Source: Spartinivicinus marinus (GTDB lineage Bacteria > Pseudomonadota > Gammaproteobacteria > Pseudomonadales > Zooshikellaceae). Taken from it: 64,000 nt of DNA. Below are positions 47,152 to 55,936 of this stretch, in pieces. The position numbers and the translations under genes were made by a program. The first letter of the stretch is position 1; every line of letters begins with the position of its first letter. The stretch is from NCBI RefSeq assembly GCF_026309355.1, contig NZ_JAPJZK010000001.1, positions 806,001 to 870,000 on the forward strand, written 5' to 3'. The notes beneath the pieces are model-generated. The model had not been told where the DNA came from, searched no databases, and was given only the letters and a program-made list of their open reading frames with translations.

Positions 47152-47592
47152 AGTGGCGTCCCATCAGGGCTTAATTAAATATATCTAAACTCATTTATGG
47201 CAATGTATGGTGTGTGGTAGCTGCCTCATGAATGACAACCATGAATAACAACCAACCATGAATAAAAACATTGTGCCGCTAGGCAAACACACCCACACAT
47301 TGCTAAGCAAATATGACAAACGGAGGATTATACAACGATAAGAAGATTTACGTCACTCTCATCCTATTTTGTTATGTAATAATATTCATGATTCAAAAAC
47401 TCATCCATACGGTATTTCAAAAAGCCTCCGTCAGATAGCGCTATGGCGTAACAGGCACCCTTTAGTATTCCTATTACTGAGGGAATTCACGTCTTATTAT
47501 TACTCCCCTGCTTCTCTTAATTCTCGCTACACTATTAGCATGTGCACTAATTGATAACCTGGCCCGACTGGCCTGACACAGGTGACAAGGAT
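47152..47592. other. Divergent intergenic region upstream of alaS
   Basis: About 440 bp that should hold promoters for alaS and the HATPase-REC-PP2C gene. A small direct repeat (ACCATGAATAA, twice) lies near 47240-47265. recX and recA, often found here, are absent. No gene is visible. Confidence 0.5.
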
Positions 47593-49119
47593 ATGACGCT
47601 TAAGTTTATGGATGAGCAACAGCCAGCCAACTTTAATAACATCCGCCAACTAAGACTTAAACTAACAACTATCCTGTCCTCTGCACATTTACCAGACGAT
47701 GCTCAGCAAAATTTCACTCTCGCGTTTAGTGAAATAGCGACGAATGTGGTCAAATACAGCTCGCCACCAGCGAAATCTATTCAGGTGGTTTTCTTTCAAG
47801 ATAGCAACCGCTGGGTATTACAAGTTTTCGATGATGGGGGACCATTTAATGACTTTGCCAATAAACTAAAAACTAGTCAGCAGTCGCTAAATTCAGAAGA
47901 ATTACATGAAGGAGGGGTAGGCTTAGGCATAGTGTCGTCTCGGTTTCCAAGTTTTCAGTATACAGCCGCGCCAGATGAGCAGTCACTTAACTGCTTTGAA
48001 ATTACCAAGCCATATTCTCCTATTAATAAGCCTTCTGTAGCCATTATTGATGATGATGCTACAACGCTGGCTATTTTAAAGCACTATTTAAAAGACAACT
48101 ATCAAGTTTCTGTTTACCAAAACCCCAGTAAAGCCGTAACAGATATTACCCGCCACCCCGTCAGTATTGTTATTTCAGACATGGAAATGCCTGGCTTAAA
48201 TGGCCTGGAAGTACGACAACGATTTGCAGCCAACCAATCTACCAGCCATATGCCATTTATTTTTCTTACTGGGCATGCCGAAACAGAGTTTTCTGCATCT
48301 CATGCAGGTATTGATGATTTTTTAATAAAACCAACCAAACAAGAGAAGTTAATCGCAGCAATTGAGCGATCCTTAAGCCGATCTAAACACATCAAAGCCA
48401 CCTTAGGCGACAAGCTTGATCATGATGTAACCAACACTTTACGTATACAAGTACCACCCAAACTAGGTCAGTTTGAGTTAGCATTAAAAATGGAAGCAGC
48501 AACTGCAGGTGGAGGAGACTTTATTTACAAAAGTGCTGATCAACACACTATTATACTTGGCGATGTGATGGGCCATGGCGAACAAGCTAAATTTTTTGCC
48601 CACGCCTTTGCTGGTTTTTTTCATGGTTTATTCCATGCCTGCACCCAGCACTACTCTGACCCAGGTGAAATTTTAACTGCTCTATCTAAAGCTGCAGAAA
48701 GCAATGATGTTATGCAAGCCACGATAGTCACCTGCTTAGCACTTAGAGTTATTGATGAAAAAACATTATTAATTGCTTCTGCCGCTCACCCTGCACCTTT
48801 ATTTATCAGTGGTGGTCACATAGAAGAAATTGAGTGCTCCGGGCCACTGCCAGGTTTAATGCCAGAGGTGACCTACCACACAACCCGGGTCGTATTTCAC
48901 CCTGGCCAGCAATTAGTTCTTTATACAGATGGTTTATTTGAGTCTGCAAAAACACCCAAAGGGCGTAAACAATTAGAAGGAAAGGTAAGAGAAACGTTGC
49001 TTGCCAATTGCACCAAACCTGTTGCCCAAGCGATTGATAATGTTTATCAAGCCTTTCAAGCGCAAGCGACAAAACCTTTGCCCGATGATACATCAATCTT
49101 AATGATCGGATTAGCCTAG
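47593..49119 (+). CDS. HATPase-receiver-PP2C fusion: response-regulated serine phosphatase
   Basis: About 508 residues from ATG 47593; an upstream TTG at 47551 is possible. The order is an anti-sigma-type HATPase (N-box FSEIATNVVKYS, DDGGPFND), a receiver domain (VAIIDDDATT, phospho-Asp in VISDMEMPGLNG, Lys in FLIKPTK), then a SpoIIE/RsbU-type PP2C phosphatase (GGGDFIYKSADQ, LGDVMGHG, LYTDGLFES, DDTSILMIGL). Such proteins act in partner-switching circuits: the kinase part can phosphorylate an anti-sigma antagonist and the phosphatase part reverse it. Having both on one chain is notable. No STAS-domain partner is in the window. Confidence 0.85.
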   Translation: MTLKFMDEQQPANFNNIRQLRLKLTTILSSAHLPDDAQQNFTLAFSEIATNVVKYSSPPAKSIQVVFFQDSNRWVLQVFDDGGPFNDFANKLKTSQQSLNSEELHEGGVGLGIVSSRFPSFQYTAAPDEQSLNCFEITKPYSPINKPSVAIIDDDATTLAILKHYLKDNYQVSVYQNPSKAVTDITRHPVSIVISDMEMPGLNGLEVRQRFAANQSTSHMPFIFLTGHAETEFSASHAGIDDFLIKPTKQEKLIAAIERSLSRSKHIKATLGDKLDHDVTNTLRIQVPPKLGQFELALKMEAATAGGGDFIYKSADQHTIILGDVMGHGEQAKFFAHAFAGFFHGLFHACTQHYSDPGEILTALSKAAESNDVMQATIVTCLALRVIDEKTLLIASAAHPAPLFISGGHIEEIECSGPLPGLMPEVTYHTTRVVFHPGQQLVLYTDGLFESAKTPKGRKQLEGKVRETLLANCTKPVAQAIDNVYQAFQAQATKPLPDDTSILMIGLA

Positions 49120-49218
49120 AACTCATTAAGGACACCTCTAATCATTGTTTGCTGTCTCTGGCCTTAGTGAAGAGTATATAATGGTCAGCTTGATAGTTAA
49201 TGGTTTGTATTACTGATT

Positions 49219-49929
49219 ATGATAGATGTAATTTTCGACCACCCTGATTTTGTTGTTATCAATAAACCTATAGGGGTAAGTGTACATAAAGATGATCAAG
49301 CAATAAGCTTTATTCAGAGGTTACAGCAACAATTAAATGAACCTCAATTATATTTAGTCCACCGGCTTGATAAGATTACCTCAGGATTGCTGATTTTAGC
49401 TAAAAATACTGATGCAAATCGCCAGCTCTCTTCTGCTTTTCAGCAACGAAAGGTTGATAAATTCTATATTGCTTTAACAGATAAACGACCCAGAAAAAAA
49501 CAAGGGTTGATAACAGGGGATATGATTCGTTCACGACGCGGCACATGGAAATTGGTGAGAACAAATAATAACCCGGCAATTAGCCAGTTTTTTAGCTACG
49601 GTTGTGGCGGCGGTTTACGCTTATTTTTGATCAAACCTTATACAGGAAAAACACACCAGATTCGTGTGGCACTAAAAAGCCTAGGCTCACCTATTATTGG
49701 TGACCATTTATATTACCCAAACCCAGACAAAAATATTGACCGCAGCTATTTACATGCCTTCGCCTTACAATTTCGCTACCACGATAAATTAATTCAACTA
49801 CACTGCATGCCCACCACTGGTCACCTATTTTCATTGGATACAATACAACAACAGCTTGTTCAACTAACCAAGCCTTGGATTCTTAAGTGGTCTAAAATAA
49901 AACAAAATAATAAGGAAGCGCCATCTTAG
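49219..49929 (+). CDS. RluA-family RNA pseudouridine synthase (TIGR01621-like)
   Basis: A 236-residue enzyme. The catalytic aspartate is in LVHRLDKITSGLLILAKN, followed by KFYIALTDKRP and the C-terminal YTGKTHQIRVALKSLGSPIIGD block. It has no S4 domain, so it is closer to the short RluA/TruC group. The RNA target cannot be assigned. The stop is followed nine bases later by the TctC-like gene. Confidence 0.88.
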   Translation: MIDVIFDHPDFVVINKPIGVSVHKDDQAISFIQRLQQQLNEPQLYLVHRLDKITSGLLILAKNTDANRQLSSAFQQRKVDKFYIALTDKRPRKKQGLITGDMIRSRRGTWKLVRTNNNPAISQFFSYGCGGGLRLFLIKPYTGKTHQIRVALKSLGSPIIGDHLYYPNPDKNIDRSYLHAFALQFRYHDKLIQLHCMPTTGHLFSLDTIQQQLVQLTKPWILKWSKIKQNNKEAPS

Positions 49930-49938
49930 GTTTTTTTA

Positions 49939-50907
49939 ATGAACAAAACTTTACTCACACTGCTTTATTGCACATTTCTCTGTGTGTATAGTAATACGTG
50001 TTTAAGCCAAGCGTTCTCACCCCCTAATATGTTAAGAATTATCGTTCCCTATGGGCGTGGCGGAGGCTCAGATCAACTATCACGAGCTATGGGAAATGCA
50101 ATCCAAAAAGCAACAAAAATTAAGGTGATTATTACTAATAGGCCCGACCGAGGTGGTGCAGAAGCTGTAGACATTTTTGCACGCCTTAAACCTAAAGACT
50201 GGGTAATATTACAAGCAACTGACAATCTGATAGCAAACTACATTAATGGTATTATTAAATTACATCCAACTAAAGAACTGATACCAATTGCCATTACACA
50301 ATTAACCTTTAGTCAGATTTACATTCACCCCCAGAATCCTCATTACAGTAACTGGCAGGAATTTCTTCAATACGCTAAAACCAAACCAACAACCATTGCA
50401 AACGTTGGTAACCGTGGTTCAATGGAGTATTTAAGTATCCAGGGGATTGAGTTAAACCTTGGAGTTACTCTCCATCAAAAAAGTTATGATAGACCAAATC
50501 ACCGCTATCAAGCGTTATTAAATGGTGAAGTGAATGCTTTAATAGAGCAGCCAGGCGATGTTGATATGCTTCTTAATATCAAGTCAATTAAGCCAATACT
50601 GACTTTATTAGATAAGCGACCTTTAGTGTTTAAAGAGGTACCCTCCTTACCTGATGTTGGCTTGTCACTCACCCCCCTTTATCGATTTAGAGGTTTTTTT
50701 GCCTTAAAAGCAACTCCTAAAAAACAATTAAAATGGCTAGAAACCATTATCAACCAAGCCTGGCAAACACCAGCATTTCAAGCATTTAACAAAGAAAAAC
50801 ACATGCATTTGCTTGATAGTTATATGGACTCAAAACAGGCAACCCTATTTATTAACCAACTAATAGAGACATATCGAAACATGTCAAATAAAACACAAAT
50901 CAATTAA
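49939..50907 (+). CDS. TctC/Bug-family extracytoplasmic substrate-binding protein (orphan)
   Basis: A 322-residue periplasmic protein with a signal peptide (~1-23, cleavage near TCLSQA). The mature start LRIIVPYGRGGGSDQLSRAM is the family's first ligand-binding β-strand and glycine loop; VGNRGSMEYL and RFRGFFALKATPKK correspond to later conserved blocks. Family members bind carboxylates for tripartite tricarboxylate transporters, but no tctA or tctB is nearby, so it is an orphan. It is close behind the pseudouridine synthase gene without an evident terminator. Confidence 0.8.
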   Translation: MNKTLLTLLYCTFLCVYSNTCLSQAFSPPNMLRIIVPYGRGGGSDQLSRAMGNAIQKATKIKVIITNRPDRGGAEAVDIFARLKPKDWVILQATDNLIANYINGIIKLHPTKELIPIAITQLTFSQIYIHPQNPHYSNWQEFLQYAKTKPTTIANVGNRGSMEYLSIQGIELNLGVTLHQKSYDRPNHRYQALLNGEVNALIEQPGDVDMLLNIKSIKPILTLLDKRPLVFKEVPSLPDVGLSLTPLYRFRGFFALKATPKKQLKWLETIINQAWQTPAFQAFNKEKHMHLLDSYMDSKQATLFINQLIETYRNMSNKTQIN

Positions 50908-50910
50908 AAT

Positions 50911-51444
50911 TCACGCTACCTGATAACGTCCATTATAAAACTGATCTGATGCAATTAGAGAAAAAGCATCTTTGGCATCCCATAAAAAACTTTTTTTATC
51001 TTGCCACTCCACTGCTCGATGAAACACTAAATGACAAAGATCTGCTGTAGTGTAGCTTGCTTTGATAATATTAAGATGTTTTACTGCCGACCGCATTGCA
51101 GTAAAGAACTCATTCCAGCTTTTAGCAGAAATGATTTGTTGGAATCGTGACTCATCAAACTCCATTCCTGGGATAAGTGGTCTACCCAGGCAGTTAAAAA
51201 AACTGTCATGCCCTTTAGAAGGTGTGGCTCTCGCTAACAGACATAGCAATACCTGCAGCCCCATTTGCTGCTTTTCTGGCCAGCGTATTTTTTGGGCGAC
51301 TTTTGTATAAATTAACCACTCTTCATTAAATTCAGCTAAGTCATGAATGTACAACAAGTTTCGCTTTTCATTAAATGCTAACTTGCGGCGCCAATTTAAC
51401 ACATAATATAAAGAAGGTAGATGCATGCTCTTAAAGGTTAACAT
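50911..51444 (-). CDS. Solitary Cse2/CasB-like protein
   Basis: A 177-residue protein. Aligned by eye, residues ~40-165 follow the small subunit of type I-E Cascade: W(P/E)…QQ.gLqvLLCLLARA, then a LGRPL block, ESRFQQIISA, FTAMRSAVKHLN, ADLCHLVFH and a final W…FLWDAKDAF helix, the same order and spacing as Cse2 motifs. In Cascade this subunit lines the non-target DNA strand. No cas1, cas3, casA, casC-E or CRISPR repeats are in the window. It is convergent with the TctC-like gene (3 bp between stops). The resemblance is recalled, not searched, and it may have another function. Confidence 0.5.
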   Translation of the reverse strand: MLTFKSMHLPSLYYVLNWRRKLAFNEKRNLLYIHDLAEFNEEWLIYTKVAQKIRWPEKQQMGLQVLLCLLARATPSKGHDSFFNCLGRPLIPGMEFDESRFQQIISAKSWNEFFTAMRSAVKHLNIIKASYTTADLCHLVFHRAVEWQDKKSFLWDAKDAFSLIASDQFYNGRYQVA

Positions 51445-51710
51445 CCTGTCTCCCCCTTACTTCCACAATGAATGATTATTGAATATATAGTGTAGTAGTC
51501 AGCAAGCAGAAGTTTTTCAATTATCCACCAAGAGAGGGTTTATTATTATTATTCATGAGCAGCATGAAATAGGCCCTCTACAACATCATTATTCAATATA
51601 AGCCCTCTCTTCATATGCACTTTTTCTTCTAATAACTAAGTCATTTATTGACTGTTATTGCTTATACTTACTAACAAGGGCAACTCTGTAAGCTGTTGAG
51701 GTGTGAGGTT

Positions 51711-52250
51711 ATGTCTGACAAGCTGCTTATTCTTGATCTTGATGAAACATTAATTCATGCTGAGCTGGTTCCTCTGGAATTACCACATGCCTTTGTCGCA
51801 TGTCCTTACTTTATATACACTCGACCTTATCTTGATGAGTTTCTAGCGTTTTGCCAGCAACACTTTAAGCTTGCAGTGTGGACCACAGGCAACCAGCTTT
51901 ATGCCGATACTATAGTGGCTCATCTGCTTGGTTCAGCAGATCAGTTAGAGTTTGTCTGGGCCAGAGACCGCTGTATTAGCCATTACCATTCTGAACTTGA
52001 TTGCAATTACTACATAAAAGATCTGAAAAAGGTTAAACGGCATGGCTACGATCTAGAAGATGTACTAGTCATTGATGACTCGCCAGAAAAGCTGGAAAGA
52101 CAGTATAGCAACCTGATTCCTGTTGCTCCTTACTATGGAGAGCCAGCAGACAAAGAGCTTAAACTACTAATGAGCTATTTAGCTTCAATAGAAGAAGCCG
52201 ACAATATTCGTTCAATAGATAAACGGAGCTGGCATCAACAAGTGGCTTAG
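51711..52250 (+). CDS. FCP1/NIF-like HAD phosphatase
   Basis: About 179 residues from ATG 51711, chosen because a GAGG site precedes it; a TTG at 51696 is an alternative. The catalytic DxDxT motif is LLILDLDETLIHAE, followed by the FCP1-type YTRPYLDEFLAFC, LAVWTTGN, a conserved K/R region (KDLKKVKRHG) and VLVIDDSPEK. Homologues in eukaryotes dephosphorylate the RNA polymerase II tail. Bacterial copies are of unknown target, probably a phosphoprotein. It converges with and overlaps the PPTase gene end by four bases. Confidence 0.85.
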   Translation: MSDKLLILDLDETLIHAELVPLELPHAFVACPYFIYTRPYLDEFLAFCQQHFKLAVWTTGNQLYADTIVAHLLGSADQLEFVWARDRCISHYHSELDCNYYIKDLKKVKRHGYDLEDVLVIDDSPEKLERQYSNLIPVAPYYGEPADKELKLLMSYLASIEEADNIRSIDKRSWHQQVA

Positions 52251-52972
52251 TCGCGCTTGATATTCCATGTTACTGAATCAGTGCAATCCAGTATGGCACT
52301 CGCACACCAAGCACCATGAAGCAAAATACTATAAAGATTAATATGACTGTGCGGAAAATTGGCAGGAGGCATAAAACAGAGTTCCTCTGTATTAATTAAA
52401 CCAAACCCCAGACTATTCATCGGCCACTGACTATTTATCCCTAATCCCATTGCTTTTAGGACCGCTTCTTTATGCGCCCATAACTTAATGAAGTGACTGA
52501 ATTGCTGGGCTTCTGGTAGCCGTGCTAAATCCCTTTGTTCTTGATCAGTACAAACACGTTTGGCCAGTTTAGGCCATGGCCTGGGTCGGCTAAGTGACTC
52601 AACATCAATACCTACTGGGTTCTGTTGGGTAACCAGCAAAGCTAAACAGTCACTACTGTGGGAAAGATTAAAAGACAGTTGAGGGTCTTCAAGCAAACCA
52701 CTCGCACACCAGTCAATAACCGGTTTACCATACTGGCCAATAGCAAACTGCCATTGACTTGGCTTTAGAGATACATAATAACTAAGCGTTTTTTTTAAAA
52801 ATACCCTAGCGGCTAAAAACTGTTGTTGCTTTACAGTCGAGCGATAGCGATTTAATCGTGTTAACTCTTCGTTACTTAGCCACTCACTAGGAACTATATG
52901 AGCGGTTTGTACTGACTGACAAAGCCAAATATCTACTCGATTTCGATCAACTGTGTTAGCTGCTTTATTCAA
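52247..52972 (-). CDS. 4'-Phosphopantetheinyl transferase, Sfp type
   Basis: A 241-residue enzyme that moves phosphopantetheine from CoA to carrier proteins. Magnesium-site residues are in VGIDVESLSRP and the WAHKEAVLKAMGLGI motif (W-x-x-KEA). NLSHSSDCLALLV matches the CoA-binding block. Sfp-type enzymes serve secondary or special fatty-acid pathways; the ketosynthase cluster at 60.8-64 kb is a plausible client though 8 kb away. Confidence 0.92.
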   Translation of the reverse strand: MNKAANTVDRNRVDIWLCQSVQTAHIVPSEWLSNEELTRLNRYRSTVKQQQFLAARVFLKKTLSYYVSLKPSQWQFAIGQYGKPVIDWCASGLLEDPQLSFNLSHSSDCLALLVTQQNPVGIDVESLSRPRPWPKLAKRVCTDQEQRDLARLPEAQQFSHFIKLWAHKEAVLKAMGLGINSQWPMNSLGFGLINTEELCFMPPANFPHSHINLYSILLHGAWCASAILDCTDSVTWNIKRD

Positions 52973-53039
52973 AACGGCCTCATATAAACTGCTTATCTAA
53001 ACTCCTGGGGCTTAATCTCTCGATGGCCGCGCCTAAATA

Positions 53040-53057
53040 ACCCTTCGCTTTGAGTAT
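53040..53057. repeat. 18-bp dispersed repeat ACCCTTCGCTTTGAGTAT, copy 2
   Basis: Identical to 36917-36934. It lies in the gap between the PPTase and AstE-like genes. Confidence 0.7.
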
Positions 53058-53156
53058 ATACCACTTTATTTTATACCTGAAAATGATTCATGATAGGTAT
53101 ACAACACTGTAAACAGCTAAAAATATATGCTTAGCTAATTACTTTTATCACCACAT

Positions 53157-54191
53157 TTACCCTTGGCAGGTCACGGCATAAAATAAACAATCACTTTTAG
53201 CAATGATTGGGTTAGTCGTTATCATAAAGGCTTTCACCGGCTGCTTAGGAAACAGTTGATTACCTTCTACTCGTAGCAATTCCTGAGAAATATCTTTGCC
53301 CTCGTGAGAAACCACTTGAAAGCAGTCTATCCCCCTTTCCCCTAACCAACCTAATTGAATATCTGTATCGACGACGCCAAAATTTAAATGCTCAATATTC
53401 AGAGGTAACGTAATATCCACACCGTCAACAGGCGCCATGTTATACGCAATCGTTGCATCTGGCTTCAGCTCTATACGCACAGGATTGTAGAGAATTTCTA
53501 ACTCTCGATCTGTAGCAGAATATTGAAATACATCATCAAGCGACAAAAAGCGATCAACAGACTCTATAGCCAATAGATGTGCCTGTTCATCTTGTGTTCC
53601 CCCACACTCAACCGTAATCGTCGGTACATCTTGTTCAGATAACTCCATTAGTGAACCCAAACGTAGATTAGTGACGATTAGCCGATCGACAAAGTGAGAA
53701 ACCAGCGTCTGATGAGCCAAGTCATTGCAAATACTCACTGCAAAAGCAGGCCCAGAGCCTGATGTATTATGAATATCAATTAAACACTCTGGCTGCTCTT
53801 CCTTTAAAAAGTCTAGAAATGATTTCGCCACATGCCCTGGATAATCATCAAAAGGCTCCTTAAAACAACGGTTCAAATCCCTCTCATCAGGTAAGTGACG
53901 ATAAAAAAATCTTGGATGCTCCAGTGCAGCAGTGACAGCACCAACAAAAAACACTGTATTTACTGCGGGTTGTTTTCCCGACTTAAGCCAATTAAAAACG
54001 GCATATAATCCTGATGGCTCATTACCATGCAATAGTGTGGATATAACTCTAGTACGGCTGTCATCCAATCCTGATAATTGAATAATAGTTGGCTGCTTTA
54101 AACGTGAAAGAAACTCATCAATGGAATGACCAATTTCTTCAGGGTCAGGCTGAGTCCATACGTTTATTAGTGATGATGTGCTTTTATTCAT
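53157..54191 (-). CDS. Succinylglutamate desuccinylase/aspartoacylase (AstE/ASPA)-family amidohydrolase
   Basis: 344 residues from ATG 54191. This start is supported by GGAG nine bases upstream and an ATGA overlap with the preceding gene's stop; a further ATG at 54206 is possible. Zinc ligands are in STLLHGNEPSG (His, Glu) and the later DIHNTSG stretch (His), the M14-type arrangement of AstE/aspartoacylase; the catalytic Glu is probably in ITVECGGTQDE. It should hydrolyse an N-acyl amino acid or small peptide amide. Coupling to a GCS2 ligase suggests that the two make and unmake the same small molecule. Confidence 0.82.
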   Translation of the reverse strand: MNKSTSSLINVWTQPDPEEIGHSIDEFLSRLKQPTIIQLSGLDDSRTRVISTLLHGNEPSGLYAVFNWLKSGKQPAVNTVFFVGAVTAALEHPRFFYRHLPDERDLNRCFKEPFDDYPGHVAKSFLDFLKEEQPECLIDIHNTSGSGPAFAVSICNDLAHQTLVSHFVDRLIVTNLRLGSLMELSEQDVPTITVECGGTQDEQAHLLAIESVDRFLSLDDVFQYSATDRELEILYNPVRIELKPDATIAYNMAPVDGVDITLPLNIEHLNFGVVDTDIQLGWLGERGIDCFQVVSHEGKDISQELLRVEGNQLFPKQPVKAFMITTNPIIAKSDCLFYAVTCQG

Positions 54192-55675
54192 GGTGAAATA
54201 CTCCATTCACAAACTGGCTTGCCACTCCGGTAGCCTTGAATATAGCTAGCTAACATTTCCGCAAATGCTTCTTCTCTATTGAGGGACTTTAATAAATGAT
54301 TAGTCACTAGGCGTTGCCATTTTGCACCACAAATACGCTGTTCAATACGCCCTTGCATCACATTCATCAACCGCTTTATTTCAGTATGACATAGTGCTGT
54401 TGTCTCCAGTGCATGACATGCTTTTGGCAACAAGTGCTTAGCTATATGCAATACAGACTCTTCATGCAGATGAACCTGTGTTTTTGCAGGCCAAACCAAA
54501 CGCGCATCCATACCATACTTAGCAGCTCGATAAAAATTATGCTCAGCATAATTAAATGGTAAAACAGAAGTTAAGTGTTTAATATCAGGCAATACAGCCA
54601 TAGCACATCCTATGGCAAACAGTGCATTTGCACTCATATCTATTAACGTTGGTCCAGCCGGCAAAGAACGCATTTCGATACGCAAATGCCCACCATCAGC
54701 ATCATCATATATTGCTCGGTTCCATTGCCAAGTCGTGCCTTGATGAAGTCGTAATTCTTCTAATTTAGGTGTTTTTCCTGCTGCTAAACTCGCATGAGGA
54801 TTCTCTTCACCAATAACAGGAATAATCGGTGGAAACAATGCTGCTGAAGCCGCAAATAATTCCCAAGCGCTTTCCCTTACCCAGCCATTACCAAAAAATA
54901 CTCGCGGCGGATGACGCCAACTTTGTTCATGGGATGAACGACTATCGATAGATTGCTTAAACAATGCAATGCGCGTTTCGGCCCACAAATGATGGCCAAA
55001 TAAACTGGGTGAATTCGAAGATAAGGCTAAAACAACGGGTGTTACCAACTGGACAGCATTTAAGTAATCTGCATATTGACTGGTAGGTACTCGCCAATGC
55101 ACTTGAAAAGAAGTACTTGCCCCTTCTAGCGTAACATCATCAGTCTCTAATTCAATAGGCTCCTTACCATCAATTGCAATCTTAAAAGGACCACCGCGCA
55201 TTTTACACAAGGCATGGGAAAGTGCCCGATATCTTGGAATATCGGTCATTGTTTGATCATGAAAATCTTTTTTAGTTAATGTTGGCAGAATACCTATTGG
55301 TATAACTTGCCCCCTATGTGGTGTTGCGGCTTCGTCTATTTTTTTTATTGCAGTGTTCAACTCCTGTTCAATCGCCATAAAAGGAGAGCCGCTATAAGGC
55401 TGAGGAGTTAGGTTATACTCTAAATTAAAGCGATTAAGCTCTACCGTTAATTGAGGGTCTTGAAGTAAAGCATTAATTTCCATGTTAATAGGCAAGAGCT
55501 TACGTTGATGATCAACAATATAAAACTCTACTTCAGCACCCAATGATGCTTGACCTACCCCAAAATCTGGGTCAGACAATAGCTTTTTAAGTACATCTAA
55601 GTCATCACGAACCTTTTGCTCAAAAAGCACAAAATCTTGATTTGAAAAAGTGTCTGCTTCAATTGAAAGCCCCAT
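54188..55675 (-). CDS. GCS2-family carboxylate-amine ligase (glutamate-cysteine-ligase-like)
   Basis: A 495-residue ATP-dependent ligase. ASLGAEVEFYIVDHQ near residue 42 holds the metal-binding glutamates; later come GASTSFQVHWRV, a conserved ALSSNSPSLFGH and HLRIEMRSLPAGPTLIDMSAN. The length exceeds the ~370-residue YbdK type; a ~100-residue helical C-terminal extension is present. The substrate pair is not known. Its TGA stop overlaps the next gene's ATG, so ligase and AstE-like hydrolase are translated together. Confidence 0.8.
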   Translation of the reverse strand: MGLSIEADTFSNQDFVLFEQKVRDDLDVLKKLLSDPDFGVGQASLGAEVEFYIVDHQRKLLPINMEINALLQDPQLTVELNRFNLEYNLTPQPYSGSPFMAIEQELNTAIKKIDEAATPHRGQVIPIGILPTLTKKDFHDQTMTDIPRYRALSHALCKMRGGPFKIAIDGKEPIELETDDVTLEGASTSFQVHWRVPTSQYADYLNAVQLVTPVVLALSSNSPSLFGHHLWAETRIALFKQSIDSRSSHEQSWRHPPRVFFGNGWVRESAWELFAASAALFPPIIPVIGEENPHASLAAGKTPKLEELRLHQGTTWQWNRAIYDDADGGHLRIEMRSLPAGPTLIDMSANALFAIGCAMAVLPDIKHLTSVLPFNYAEHNFYRAAKYGMDARLVWPAKTQVHLHEESVLHIAKHLLPKACHALETTALCHTEIKRLMNVMQGRIEQRICGAKWQRLVTNHLLKSLNREEAFAEMLASYIQGYRSGKPVCEWSISP

Positions 55676-55936
55676 CGTTATCCCTAACTTATAATTATGT
55701 TCAAATTATTGTAACAATTATAGCATCACAATAAATTACCCTTATAATCAGTATATACCTAGCCATCGTCGAGTGACGAGACCCAATTTATTCTCTAGCT
55801 ACAATATTACTTTTCCTTGACATAGGCCCATTATGCCTAAAAAGAAGCACTCAAAATAATTCACATCAGTTGCGGTAGTAGCAAAACCAGCTAAAACCAG
55901 GATGCTTTCAGAAGTTGCCACGCTGGCAGTAAAATA

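Noticed and set aside
50911..51444. A CRISPR-Cas locus around the Cse2-like gene
   Set aside because: No repeats and no other cas gene are present within the window on either side, so only an isolated protein can be claimed.
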